Under the pieces are notes generated by a model, which worked only from the letters and a program-made list of their open reading frames with translations, was not told where the DNA came from and ran no database searches. 47,032 nt of DNA from an uncultured Peptococcaceae bacterium. Lineage in GTDB: Bacteria; Bacillota; Peptococcia; Peptococcales; Peptococcaceae. Below are positions 8,112 through 16,807 of this stretch, piece after piece. The DNA lies in contig URZX01000021.1 in NCBI GenBank assembly GCA_900552455.1, forward strand, positions 1-47,032, given 5' to 3'. Numbering within the stretch: the first letter of the stretch is position 1; every line of letters begins with the position of its first letter. The position numbers and the translations under genes are program-made.

Positions 8112-9185
8112 TTGAGTAAAAAAGCTTACCTCTGCCTCGAAGACGGCACCGTTCTCCAGGGAAAATCTTTCGGCGCCGAAGGCACCGTCGTGGCCGAACT
8201 CGTCTTCACCACCGCCATGACTGGCTACCTGGAAACCCTGACCGACCCAAGCTACTACGGTCAGATCGTTCTCCAGACCTTCCCGCTCATCGGCAACGTC
8301 GGCATCATCCCTGAAGATTTTGAATCTCAGGCGCCAGCCCTGCGCGGCTACATCGTCAAGGACCCATGCGATCTGCCATCCAACTTCCGCGGCAGCTCCA
8401 GCCTCGACGCTTATCTGAAAAGTCAGGGCGTCGTCGGCCTCTACGGCATTGACACCCGCGCCCTCACCAAGCGCATCCGTGAACACGGCGTCATGAACGC
8501 TGTCCTCACCACCGATCCGAAAAAAGCCGTCGCCGACGGCCTTGCTGATTTCGCCATCCGTGAGGCTGTGCCATCTGTGACCACCGACAGCATCAAGGTC
8601 GTACCAGCTGCCGAAAAAGGCCCACGCATCGTGCTCTGGGATTTCGGCGCCAAGGACAACATCGAGCGCGAGCTTTCCCGCCGCGGCGCCACCGTCATCC
8701 GTATGCCGGCTGAAAGCACCCGCGAAGAGATCCTCGCGCAGGAGCCAGACGCTCTCATGCTCTCCAACGGCCCTGGTGATCCTGAGGAAGCGCAGAACGT
8801 CATCGCTGAGCTGAAAAAGCTCCAGGCCGACAAGCTGCCAACCTTCGGCATCTGCCTTGGTCACCAGCTGCTCGCGCTGGCCCACGGATTTTCCACCTTC
8901 AAGCTCAAATACGGTCACCGCGGCGCCAACCAGCCAGTGCGCGATCTCGTCACCGACCGCATCTTCATCACGAGCCAGAACCACGGCTACGCCGTCGATA
9001 ACGACACCATCGATCCAGCTGTCGCCACAAAGCGCTTCATCAATTCCAACGACGGCACCTGCGAAGGCATCGATTATATTGGCGAGCCAACCTTCAGCGT
9101 GCAGTATCATCCAGAAGCCTGCGGCGGACCAAAAGACACCGAATTCCTTTTCGACCGATTCTTTGACATGATGGAGGTAAAATAA
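8112..9185 (+). CDS. carA: Carbamoyl-phosphate synthase small (glutaminase) subunit
   Basis: A 357-residue protein, full length for CarA. It hydrolyses glutamine and passes ammonia to CarB for carbamoyl phosphate, feeding pyrimidine and arginine synthesis. The N-terminal domain starts AYLCLEDGTVLQGKSFGA. The class I amidotransferase domain has the nucleophile Cys in TFGICLGHQLLALA (around residue 247) and the His/Glu of QYHPEACGGP near the end. The start is TTG 8112, supported by AAAGGAG ten bases upstream. It is followed by carB after only three bases. Confidence 0.98.
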   Translation: MSKKAYLCLEDGTVLQGKSFGAEGTVVAELVFTTAMTGYLETLTDPSYYGQIVLQTFPLIGNVGIIPEDFESQAPALRGYIVKDPCDLPSNFRGSSSLDAYLKSQGVVGLYGIDTRALTKRIREHGVMNAVLTTDPKKAVADGLADFAIREAVPSVTTDSIKVVPAAEKGPRIVLWDFGAKDNIERELSRRGATVIRMPAESTREEILAQEPDALMLSNGPGDPEEAQNVIAELKKLQADKLPTFGICLGHQLLALAHGFSTFKLKYGHRGANQPVRDLVTDRIFITSQNHGYAVDNDTIDPAVATKRFINSNDGTCEGIDYIGEPTFSVQYHPEACGGPKDTEFLFDRFFDMMEVK

Positions 9186-9188
9186 GCT

Positions 9189-12100
9189 ATGCCACTCAAT
9201 CCAGAGATCAAAAAAGTACTCGTTATCGGCTCCGGCCCGATCGTCATCGGCCAGGCCGCAGAATTTGACTACGCCGGCACCCAGGCCTGCCAGGCCCTCA
9301 AGGAGAACAACATCGACATCGTTCTCATCAACTCCAACCCGGCCACCATCATGACCGACGAAGCCATGGCCAACCACATCTACATCGAGCCGCTGACCCT
9401 GGAGACGGTCAAGCGCGTCATCAAAAAAGAACGCCCAGACGCCATCCTCTCCACCCTCGGCGGTCAGACCGGCCTCACCCTTTCCATGCAGCTCGCCAAA
9501 GAAGGATTCCTCGCGCGTCATAATGTCAAGCTCCTCGGCGCAAATCCGGAAACCATCGACAAAGCCGAAGACCGCCAGATGTTCAAAGACACGATGGACG
9601 CCATCGGCCAGCCAACCATCGCCTCCAAAGTCGTCACCGACGTTGTCAGCGCGCTGCAGTACGCCGACGAGATCGGCTATCCTGTCATCGTGCGTCCAGC
9701 CTTCACCCTCGGTGGCTCCGGCGGCGGCATCTGCGACGACGCGGAAGCGCTGAACCAGATCGCCCACAACGGCCTCCAGGCTTCGCCGATCCACCAGATC
9801 CTCGTTGAAAAATGCATCAGCGGCTGGAAAGAGATCGAATTCGAAGTCATCCGCGACGCCAAAGGCAACGCCATCACCGTCTGCTCCATGGAAAACTTCG
9901 ACCCTGTCGGTGTTCACACTGGCGACTCCATCGTCATCGCACCAGCCGTCACCCTCGCCGACAAGGAATACCAGATGCTGCGCTCCGCTGCGCTGAACAT
10001 CATCAACTCCCTCGGCGTCGAAGGCGGCTGCAATGTGCAGTTTGCGCTGCATCCTGAGAGCTTTGAATACGCCGTCATCGAAGTCAACCCACGCGTTTCC
10101 CGCTCCTCCGCTCTGGCCTCCAAAGCCACCGGCTATCCGATCGCCAAGATCGCCACAAAGATCGCCCTCGGCTACACCCTCGACGAGATTCCAAACGTCG
10201 TCACCGGCAAAACCTTCGCGTCCTTCGAGCCAGCCCTCGACTACGTCGCTGTCAAGTTCCCAAAATGGCCGTTTGATAAATTCGTCTACGCCAAGCGCGA
10301 CCTCGGCACCCAGATGAAAGCCACCGGCGAAGTCATGTCCATCGCCGACAGCTTCGAAATGGGCCTTATGAAAGCTGTGCGCGGCGCTGAGATCAAGCAG
10401 GACACCCTGCGCTATCCAGATTTTGCCGACATGAGCCTGGACGAGCTCAAGCCACTCATGTCCCGCGCCACCGACCTGCGCCTTTTCGCTGTTTACGAAG
10501 GACTCTACCGCGGCATGAGCATCGATGAGATGCACGCTCTCACCATGATCGACGAGTGGTTCCTCGCCAAGCTCTGCCACATCGCAGATTTTGAGCATCG
10601 CCTCGTTGACAATCGCGCGCCGCTTTCCGAAGGGGAATACATCCACGGCAAAAAGCTCGGCTTCACCGACAAGATCATGGAACGTCTCAACGGCCACGAG
10701 CTGCCAGCGCACATCCCACCGATCTACAAAATGGTCGACACCTGCGCCGGCGAATTTTCCGCCGAGACGCCATACTTCTACTCCGTCTTTAACACGCCGG
10801 AAGAAGGCGCAGAGAACGAAGCCCTCGAATCCATCGAAAAATCCACCAAGAAGCGCGTCATCGTTTTCGGCTCCGGTCCGATCCGCATCGGCCAGGGCAT
10901 CGAGTTTGACTATTCCAGCGTCCACTCCGTCTGGGCACTGAAGGAGCTCGGCTACGAAGTCATCATCATCAACAACAACCCGGAAACCGTTTCCACCGAC
11001 TTCGACACCGCCGACCGCCTCTATTTTGAGCCAGTCACCTGGGAAGACGTCAAGCCGATCATCGATCTCGAGCAGCCAGTCGGCGTCGTCGTCGCTTACG
11101 GCGGCCAGACAGCGATCAAGCTCACCGCCGACCTCGCCGCTTACGGCGTCAAGATCATCGGCACCTCCAACGACGGGATCGACGCCGCCGAAGACCGCGA
11201 ACGCTTCGACGATCTGCTCTCGAAGCTCAAGATCAAACGCCCTGCCGGCCACACCGTCTTCACCGAAGAGGAAGCGCTGCGCGTCGCCAACGAGATCGGC
11301 TATCCAGTGCTCATGCGTCCAAGCTACGTGCTCGGCGGCCAGAACATGATCATCGCCTTCGGCGACGACGACATTCAGGAATATATGAAAGTCATCATCG
11401 CAGCCGGCGAAGCCGAAAATCCGATCCTCATCGACAAGTATCTCAACGGCATCGAGATCGAGATCGACGCCATCACCGACGGCGAAGACGTTCTCATCCC
11501 TGGCATTCTCGAACACATCGAGCGCACCGGCATCCACTCCGGCGACTCCATCGCCATCTACCCAGCGCCACACATCACCAAGCGCATGGAAGAAAAGATC
11601 ATCAACCACACCAAGGCCCTCTGCCGCGGTCTCGGCGCGCTCGGCCTCGTCAACATCCAGTACATCGTTCACGGCGCCGACCTCTACGTCATCGAGGTCA
11701 ACCCTCGCGCCAGCCGCACCGTGCCATACATCAGCAAGGTCACCGGCGTGCCAATGATCGATCTCGCCACCCGCGTCAGCTTCGGTGAACAGCTCGTCGA
11801 TCTCGGCTACGGCACCGGCATCTATCCAACCAGCAAATACATCGCCGTGAAGGTGCCAGTCTTCTCCTTCGAGAAGCTCGCCAACGTCGACACCCAGCTC
11901 GGGCCGGAAATGAAATCCACCGGCGAAGTTCTGGGCATTGGCGAAACCTTCCTCGAAGCCCTCTACAAAGGCCTCGTCGCAGCCGGCTACTCCATCAAGC
12001 GCGAAGGCGGCGTCTTCATCTCCGTCCGCGACCAGGATAAAGACGAGATCGCCGACATCGCCAAGAAATTCTACTACCAGGGCTTCGAAGTCTACGCAAC

Positions 12101-12407
12101 CAAAGGCACCGCCCACGCCATCGAAGCCGCAGATCCAAACATCGACGTCGTCGAGCTCAACAAGATCTACGAAAGCGAAGGCTTCAACGCCGCTGACCTC
12201 ATCGAAAGCGGCCGCGTCGACTACATCATCTCCACCTCCAAGAAAGGCCGCGACCCACAGCGCGACTCCGTTATCTTCCGCCGCAAAGCTGTCACCCTCG
12301 GCATCCCAACCATGACCGCCATCGACACTGCCGGTGCCCTCATCGACAGCATCACCTCCAACTACAACCAGCACAACACCGAGCTCGTTGATTTCAAGAA
12401 TATGTGA
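9189..12407 (+). CDS. carB: Carbamoyl-phosphate synthase large subunit
   Basis: A 1072-residue protein, normal length for CarB. The two homologous ATP-grasp halves are both visible: the first opens VLVIGSGPIVIGQAAEFDYA and the second, near residue 555, VIVFGSGPIRIGQGIEFDYS. VIEVNPRVSRSSALASKATG and VIEVNPRASRTVPYISKVTG are the paired metal/ATP-site segments. The last ~135 residues form the MGS-like allosteric domain (FISVRDQDKDEIADIAKKF). It makes carbamoyl phosphate from bicarbonate, ammonia and two ATP. A strong hairpin terminator follows directly. Confidence 0.98.
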   Translation: MPLNPEIKKVLVIGSGPIVIGQAAEFDYAGTQACQALKENNIDIVLINSNPATIMTDEAMANHIYIEPLTLETVKRVIKKERPDAILSTLGGQTGLTLSMQLAKEGFLARHNVKLLGANPETIDKAEDRQMFKDTMDAIGQPTIASKVVTDVVSALQYADEIGYPVIVRPAFTLGGSGGGICDDAEALNQIAHNGLQASPIHQILVEKCISGWKEIEFEVIRDAKGNAITVCSMENFDPVGVHTGDSIVIAPAVTLADKEYQMLRSAALNIINSLGVEGGCNVQFALHPESFEYAVIEVNPRVSRSSALASKATGYPIAKIATKIALGYTLDEIPNVVTGKTFASFEPALDYVAVKFPKWPFDKFVYAKRDLGTQMKATGEVMSIADSFEMGLMKAVRGAEIKQDTLRYPDFADMSLDELKPLMSRATDLRLFAVYEGLYRGMSIDEMHALTMIDEWFLAKLCHIADFEHRLVDNRAPLSEGEYIHGKKLGFTDKIMERLNGHELPAHIPPIYKMVDTCAGEFSAETPYFYSVFNTPEEGAENEALESIEKSTKKRVIVFGSGPIRIGQGIEFDYSSVHSVWALKELGYEVIIINNNPETVSTDFDTADRLYFEPVTWEDVKPIIDLEQPVGVVVAYGGQTAIKLTADLAAYGVKIIGTSNDGIDAAEDRERFDDLLSKLKIKRPAGHTVFTEEEALRVANEIGYPVLMRPSYVLGGQNMIIAFGDDDIQEYMKVIIAAGEAENPILIDKYLNGIEIEIDAITDGEDVLIPGILEHIERTGIHSGDSIAIYPAPHITKRMEEKIINHTKALCRGLGALGLVNIQYIVHGADLYVIEVNPRASRTVPYISKVTGVPMIDLATRVSFGEQLVDLGYGTGIYPTSKYIAVKVPVFSFEKLANVDTQLGPEMKSTGEVLGIGETFLEALYKGLVAAGYSIKREGGVFISVRDQDKDEIADIAKKFYYQGFEVYATKGTAHAIEAADPNIDVVELNKIYESEGFNAADLIESGRVDYIISTSKKGRDPQRDSVIFRRKAVTLGIPTMTAIDTAGALIDSITSNYNQHNTELVDFKNM

Positions 12408-12420
12408 TCGCTGAGAAAAA

Positions 12421-12459
12421 GCAAACAGGAACGTTCCATCGCGAACGTTCCTGTTTTGC
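12421..12459 (+). terminator. carAB terminator
   Basis: An inverted repeat, GCAAACAGGAACGTTC (12421-12436) against GAACGTTCCTGTTTTGC (12443-12459), with one bulged T. The inner GAACGTTC stem is shared with the two terminators around the methyltransferase gene. Confidence 0.8.
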
Positions 12460-12460
12460 G

Positions 12461-12490
12461 TTGACCATTTTTGACAGAAAATGCTAGAGT
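12461..12490 (+). promoter_or_regulatory. Promoter of the fic gene
   Basis: TTGACC (12461-12466), 18-bp spacer, TAGAGT (12485-12490) with a TGC just before the -10. It starts two bases after the carB terminator. Confidence 0.5.
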
Positions 12491-12528
12491 AAATTCATAC
12501 ACAATTTATGTTCATGGAGGTGTGGACG

Positions 12529-13638
12529 ATGGCAAACGAAAAAAAATGGCAGCTTGATCTTGGCGAATATATCCGCCAGGGAGAGCCAGCGCAGGCAGAA
12601 AAAAGTGAATCCTGGCAGATCGCGATCGGTCTCCAGCAGGTCGACGGGCTTGAAACCTCTGATTATCTGCTCGCGACCGCAAAAGATCACATCGAAGGCA
12701 AGATCGACATCAAAGAAGCCCAGCGCCGGATCGTCTCGTATTACGAGGCCGCAGACCAGCGCCAGTATTTTGAAAATGACACCGCCGAAGCAGACATCGT
12801 TTCCTCCAGAATCACCGAACTTCTAGGCGAAAATACCTTCCAATTTTCGCCAGTCGAATTTCAAAACATCCACAAGCGTCTGTTCACCGGCATCATCGAT
12901 CACGCCGGCACATGGCGCACTTACAACATCAGCAAGGCCGAGTGGGTGCTGGACGGAAAATCTGTTGTCTACGCACCATGGCAAAGTATTCGCGACACAC
13001 TGGATTACGATTTCGAGAAAGAACGCTTTTTTTCCTACGACGGTCTGACTTTGAAGGAGACCATTCGACACCTGTCTTCTTTCACATCTGGCATCTGGCA
13101 GATCCATCCATTTTGCGAGGGAAATACCCGCACGACCGCCGTCTTCATCCTCAAATATATGAAAGCCTTCGGACTTTCGATCGATAATGAAGTATTCAAA
13201 AACCATTCCTGGTATTTTCGCAACGCTCTCGTGCGCGCCAACTACAACGACCTGCAGAATAATATTCACGCCACCACGAATTTTTTAGAGCAATTTTTCG
13301 AAAATCTCCTTCTCGGCACAGACCATGAACTGAAAAATCGCTATCTTCATATTGATTTTGATGACTGGCAACAATCCACCGCCGCCCAAAGTGCCACCGA
13401 TCATATTCCAAAGTGCCAAAATGGCACTTTGGAATGTACATTAGAAGAATTGGCTCTGCTCCGCCTCCTCGCAGAGCACCCGGGATTCACCCAACGAGAA
13501 TTGCAGGAAAAGACCGGCAGATCGTTGCGAACCATCAAACGCACCATGATCGCTCTGCAAAATAAAGGCTATATCCAACGCACCGGTGGCAAACGCTACG
13601 GAAAACGGCAGGTGTTGGTCGATTTCAAGAAGAACTGA
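12529..13638 (+). CDS. Fic domain protein with C-terminal winged helix
   Basis: A 369-residue protein started at ATG 12529 because GGAGGTG lies eight bases upstream; the in-frame ATG at 12508 has no ribosome site. The Fic core carries the catalytic loop HPFCEGNTRTTAVF near residues 193-206, with the His and the GN/R residues for nucleotide transfer all present, so AMPylation-type activity is plausible. VSSRITELLGEN near residue 97 sits where N-terminal inhibitory helices occur but does not match the S/TxxxEG/N signature exactly. The last ~65 residues (TQRELQEKTGRSLRTIKRTM) are a winged-helix DNA-binding domain. The linker between the two contains a perfect 13-bp inverted repeat. No antitoxin partner is adjacent. 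Confidence 0.92.
   Translation: MANEKKWQLDLGEYIRQGEPAQAEKSESWQIAIGLQQVDGLETSDYLLATAKDHIEGKIDIKEAQRRIVSYYEAADQRQYFENDTAEADIVSSRITELLGENTFQFSPVEFQNIHKRLFTGIIDHAGTWRTYNISKAEWVLDGKSVVYAPWQSIRDTLDYDFEKERFFSYDGLTLKETIRHLSSFTSGIWQIHPFCEGNTRTTAVFILKYMKAFGLSIDNEVFKNHSWYFRNALVRANYNDLQNNIHATTNFLEQFFENLLLGTDHELKNRYLHIDFDDWQQSTAAQSATDHIPKCQNGTLECTLEELALLRLLAEHPGFTQRELQEKTGRSLRTIKRTMIALQNKGYIQRTGGKRYGKRQVLVDFKKN
13405..13435. repeat. Perfect 13-bp inverted repeat inside fic
   Basis: ATTCCAAAGTGCC (13405-13417), five-base loop, GGCACTTTGGAAT (13423-13435). A third half-copy (CCAAAGTGCCA) lies at about 13386-13396. It encodes the KCQNGTLE linker between the Fic and winged-helix domains. Confidence 0.85.
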
Positions 13639-13655
13639 CACATCGCAGATCAACA

Positions 13656-13704
13656 AAAAAAGATCAGGCAACGTTCCAGACGAACGTTCCTGATCTTTTT
13701 TCAT
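13656..13704. terminator. Bidirectional terminator, left copy of a 49-bp direct repeat
   Basis: An A-run, AGATCAGG, AACGTTC / GAACGTT, CCTGATCT and a T-run make a hairpin usable on either strand. It lies just after fic and is identical over 49 bp to 14536-14584. Confidence 0.85.
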
Positions 13705-13784
13705 ATTTTGATAAACTGTACTGTCCATAATCTTTCAATGGATCATATTCACACGACCTTGTTGCTAATTATTGTCGTTATTTT

Positions 13785-14381
13785 TCATTTCTTATGGCCG
13801 ACAACACAGAACATGTTCTTTTTTCTCGATATTTTTACATCTACAAAGCCTGCGGACATCATAACTTTTCTAACATCTTCAGCTTTCAATGACTCCATGT
13901 TTGGTATCATCTTTTCCCAATGTTTGTTCGGATCACCAGGATCGTTGATAACAGCAAATCTTCCATTTATCTTCAGCGTCCGATACACTTCAATAAAACA
14001 CTTCTCCAAATCACGCCAAAAATAGACGGTTTCAAATGCCGTAACAAGATCAATGGTATTATCTTTGAACGGAAGACATTCTGCACCTGCCTGAAAGATC
14101 TCACATCTTTTTCCAAGATATTTCCTATTAAACAATTTCGATATATTTACACTGGCTTCTGAAATGTCAACACCATACACTCTACCAAGAGCAGATTTTT
14201 TGATCAGATTTCGAACGTTATATCCACCACCACAGCCAATATCCACAATCCTACCTTCTTGAGGAATATCAAATAGAGTAAATCCCCACTTTGACAACGG
14301 AGAATGCCCCATATTCATCCCCCAAAGCATCATACATCCAATAAACCCATTGGGCTTCCCAAAATTATCTGTAAACGCCAT
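13785..14381 (-). CDS. Class I SAM-dependent methyltransferase
   Basis: A 198-residue Rossmann-fold methyltransferase. Motif I is RIVDIGCGGGYNVRNL (residues about 44-59), the acidic ribose-binding end of strand 2 is VYGVDIS, and later segments are NTIDLVTAFETVYFW and EVYRTLKINGRFAVIND. This is the UbiE/Methyltransf_11 type acting on small molecules; the substrate is unknown. ATG 14381 has AGGAGG upstream. Base composition and codon use are far more AT-rich than neighbouring genes. The gene with its promoter lies between two identical 49-bp terminators, consistent with later insertion between fic and the XRE gene. Confidence 0.88.
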   Translation of the reverse strand: MAFTDNFGKPNGFIGCMMLWGMNMGHSPLSKWGFTLFDIPQEGRIVDIGCGGGYNVRNLIKKSALGRVYGVDISEASVNISKLFNRKYLGKRCEIFQAGAECLPFKDNTIDLVTAFETVYFWRDLEKCFIEVYRTLKINGRFAVINDPGDPNKHWEKMIPNMESLKAEDVRKVMMSAGFVDVKISRKKNMFCVVGHKK

Positions 14382-14535
14382 TCTTTTTCCTCCTAGGATT
14401 AAATTTTCACAAACAAATGCACACAGATATCATAAAGGTTCTACGGCCTTTGACGAAAGCCGCAAGAAGTTAGCCAAGCCTTACGCGTATTTATTATACA
14501 CTATAGCTACATATAAATTCAATACATTACAAACG

Positions 14536-14584
14536 AAAAAAGATCAGGCAACGTTCCAGACGAACGTTCCTGATCTTTTTTCAT
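14536..14584. terminator. Bidirectional terminator, right copy of the 49-bp direct repeat
   Basis: Identical to 13656-13704, exactly 880 bp away. Its last four bases (TCAT) include the stop of the XRE/zinc-ribbon gene on the minus strand, so this copy terminates that gene. Confidence 0.85.
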
Positions 14585-15018
14585 TGCCAATGTTCGAGCT
14601 TTGGCAATAGCTCCTCGAGATGGGCGCGGACTTTTTCCGGCGGCAAAGCGTCACTGGCCATGTGGTCTGCGAGAAAATCGATGAGCTGGTCGATGCTGTC
14701 GTAGGCGAACTGGCCATCGGTGTAACACCATTTGCAGTAGGTTTCATTGATGCTGCCGTTGGGCTCTCGGCTCATCGTTCCATCCTCCAGCGGCATGCCG
14801 CAGCATTGACAAATGAGCTGTCGCGGGCTGCCGAGCAGGGTATTGATCGAGACATCGTAAAGTTTGGAAAGTACTTTTAGCGTGTCAATATTCGGCACAG
14901 TCTCACCATTTTCCCAACGCGAGACGGCCTGGCGCGTCACATGGAGTTTTTCAGCGAGGGCATCCTGCGAAAGTTCATGCCGGCTGCGCAATTCTAATAA
15001 AATATCTTTTGTTTCCAT
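14581..15018 (-). CDS. XRE-family regulator with C-terminal zinc ribbon
   Basis: A 145-residue protein, started at ATG 15018 because GAGGTGATAG lies upstream; an ATG three codons earlier is less well placed. Residues 5-60 are a Cro/C1-type helix-turn-helix (LSQDALAEKLHVTRQAVSRW then ENGETVPNIDTL). The C-terminal half has a four-cysteine putative zinc ribbon, CQCCGMPL and YCKWCYTDG, as in the PF12674-type domain, then a helical tail. It is probably a transcription regulator with a metal- or redox-responsive sensor part. It converges on the methyltransferase/fic region through the shared terminator. Confidence 0.88.
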   Translation of the reverse strand: METKDILLELRSRHELSQDALAEKLHVTRQAVSRWENGETVPNIDTLKVLSKLYDVSINTLLGSPRQLICQCCGMPLEDGTMSREPNGSINETYCKWCYTDGQFAYDSIDQLIDFLADHMASDALPPEKVRAHLEELLPKLEHWQ

Positions 15019-15085
15019 GGCTATCACCTCACGCCCATTGTATCATGCGCAGTATGCGCTGAAAAGCAACGCGTTGTTGCCTTGC

Positions 15086-15937
15086 TCACTCGTTGTAGGT
15101 GATGGCTTTGATCTTTCCGTCGAAATAAGTAAAATCACCGTCGGGTAGCTGCCAGGTGGCTTTGAATGTGGTCGGCTGAAGGCAGCCATTTTCTGCGTGC
15201 TGGTACTCGCCGCAGGTGGCGGTCCATGGTGTTTTCGTCATGCTGCCGTCATCATTTGAGAGGCTGCGGTCGTTTGTGGTAAAGCGGATCATTTCGGCCT
15301 TGTCGTTGAAGGTGAATACGCCGCTCACGGTCTGGCCGAAGGCGGTGATGGTGGCGCGGAGCTGACCAGCGCCAACCTCTGCAAAATGAATGTTGTCGTT
15401 CAACAGCGCGCTTGGCAGAAAGAGCACTTCTGCCAGATAGGTGACGAGAGCGGAGCGATCCATCTCTGCGCCGCGCTGATCGAACAGCGTGACAATTTTT
15501 CCGATGACTCCTTTCATGCCGCCGACACCATCCTGATAATAATCGTAGCCCTGAAGAGGAATGCCGTAGAGGCTGCTTTCGACAAGCGCCAGACGCGCAG
15601 GCTCGGCAGCGATGTTGAGCTGGGTGTAGTCAATGGTGAGCGCCGGACCATCCACGCTCTGTAAAAATTCAACGTCCTCATAGCGCATGGTCATCCAGCG
15701 CATTTTCGGCATGTCGAGGTAGCCGCAGTGAATGAGATAGCGCTGCAAAAGTTCCGGCAGATTTTCCAGATCCTGGCGCGTGAAAGCGCCGGTCATTTCT
15801 GGCTGACGCGCCTTCGCCAGCGCCACGTCGTCAGCGAATGTTTTCTTGAGCGGCGAATACGGCAGGCGAAACCAGAGCGCCGCGCCAGCAACAGCGCCAA
15901 CCGTCGCCAGGCAAAGTTTTTTGAGCAAAGTCGTCAT
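15086..15937 (-). CDS. Membrane-anchored DUF6544-like protein
   Basis: A 283-residue protein started at ATG 15937 (MTTLLKKLCLATVG), preceded by AGGAGAGGAG. One N-terminal membrane segment (residues about 6-25) is followed by an extracytoplasmic part. LPELLQRYLIHCGYLDMPKM near residue 62 matches the opening of DUF6544/DUF6920-type proteins, and later beta-rich segments (GQLRATITAFGQTVSGVF, TFKATWQLPDGDFTYFDG) look like a barrel-type fold. The function is unknown. It is monocistronic, between the XRE gene and the ABC operon. Confidence 0.7.
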   Translation of the reverse strand: MTTLLKKLCLATVGAVAGAALWFRLPYSPLKKTFADDVALAKARQPEMTGAFTRQDLENLPELLQRYLIHCGYLDMPKMRWMTMRYEDVEFLQSVDGPALTIDYTQLNIAAEPARLALVESSLYGIPLQGYDYYQDGVGGMKGVIGKIVTLFDQRGAEMDRSALVTYLAEVLFLPSALLNDNIHFAEVGAGQLRATITAFGQTVSGVFTFNDKAEMIRFTTNDRSLSNDDGSMTKTPWTATCGEYQHAENGCLQPTTFKATWQLPDGDFTYFDGKIKAITYNE

Positions 15938-16010
15938 CTTTTGTAGCTCCTCTCCTGAGAAAAATACACGTGCTATTTTCATTATGCCAACGCCATTTTC
16001 CTTCGTCAAG

Positions 16011-16046
16011 AAAAAACAGCCGACAATGGATCACCGACTGCGCTTC
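16011..16046 (-). terminator. Terminator of the ABC transporter operon
   Basis: Reading on the minus strand, CAGTCGGTG and TTGTCGGCTG pair (several G-U pairs) and are followed by six T. It lies immediately after the last ATPase gene. Confidence 0.6.
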
Positions 16047-16047
16047 C

Positions 16048-16806
16048 CTACAACGCTGCGTCAATGAGCGCTTGCGTGTACGGATGCTGTGGCTGCTGGA
16101 TGATGGCGTCGGGCGTTCCCTGTTCGACGATGCGGCCGTTGTGCATGACGAGGGCGCGGTCGCAAAACTCCTGCACGAGGGCGAGGTCGTGGCTGATAAA
16201 GAGAATGGCGAGGCCGGTCTGCCGGCGCAGATCAGCGAGCAGCTCGAGGATCTGCTTCTGCACGGTGACATCGAGGGCGCTGGTGGCTTCGTCGCAGATG
16301 AGCAGCTGTGGCTGGATGGCGAGAGCGCGAGCAATCGCAGCGCGCTGACACTGACCGCCGCTGACTTCGTGGGGATAGCGGCGCGCGATCTCTGGCGCAA
16401 GTCCGCACTGGACGAGAAGGTCTGCCACGCGCGCTTCTCGCTCGCGACGCGTGCAGCCGTTTGTGCGCAGGCTTTCGCCGATGCCGTCGCCAAGGGTGCG
16501 CCGCGGATCAAACGAGGCGGCTGGCTGCTGAAAAACCATTTGCACCTGCCTATAATACGCGCGCAGGGCGCATCCGCGGAGCGCGCCGATCTCCTGCCCA
16601 TCGAAGCGGATCGTGCCGGCACATTTCGGAACGAGCTGCAAAATGGCGCGAGCGAGGGTGCTCTTCCCACTGCCGGAGCCGCCGACGACGCCGAGGGTTT
16701 CGTGGCGCGCCAGAGAAAAATGCACGCTCTCGACGGCGTTGAACGTGGTCGCGCCGCGCGTAAAACGCACGCTGAGCCCGCGCACTTCCAACAATAGCTT
16801 GGTCAT
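16048..16806 (-). CDS. Peptide/nickel-type ABC transporter ATPase (DppF/NikE type)
   Basis: A 252-residue ATPase. Walker A is GVVGGSGSGKSTLARAI (residues about 37-53), the signature is HEVSGGQCQRAAIARALA, and Walker B is LLICDEATSALDVTVQ. It has the short C-terminal end expected of OppF/DppF/NikE partners. RBS AAGGAGGG precedes ATG 16806, one base after the preceding ATPase stop. It is the last gene of a five-gene importer operon and would energise the two permeases together with the other ATPase. Confidence 0.93.
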   Translation of the reverse strand: MTKLLLEVRGLSVRFTRGATTFNAVESVHFSLARHETLGVVGGSGSGKSTLARAILQLVPKCAGTIRFDGQEIGALRGCALRAYYRQVQMVFQQPAASFDPRRTLGDGIGESLRTNGCTRREREARVADLLVQCGLAPEIARRYPHEVSGGQCQRAAIARALAIQPQLLICDEATSALDVTVQKQILELLADLRRQTGLAILFISHDLALVQEFCDRALVMHNGRIVEQGTPDAIIQQPQHPYTQALIDAAL

Positions 16807-16807
16807 C

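Noticed and set aside
8043..12374. A 1443-codon open frame on the minus strand across both carA and carB
   Set aside because: Its codons mirror the C-rich third positions of carAB on the other strand, the product is low-complexity (D, V, G, F-rich) with no domain, and carAB is unmistakable.
13785..14381. Restriction-modification DNA methyltransferase
   Set aside because: The protein lacks the DPPY/NPPY or PCQ motifs of DNA methylases; it fits a small-molecule Methyltransf_11 type.
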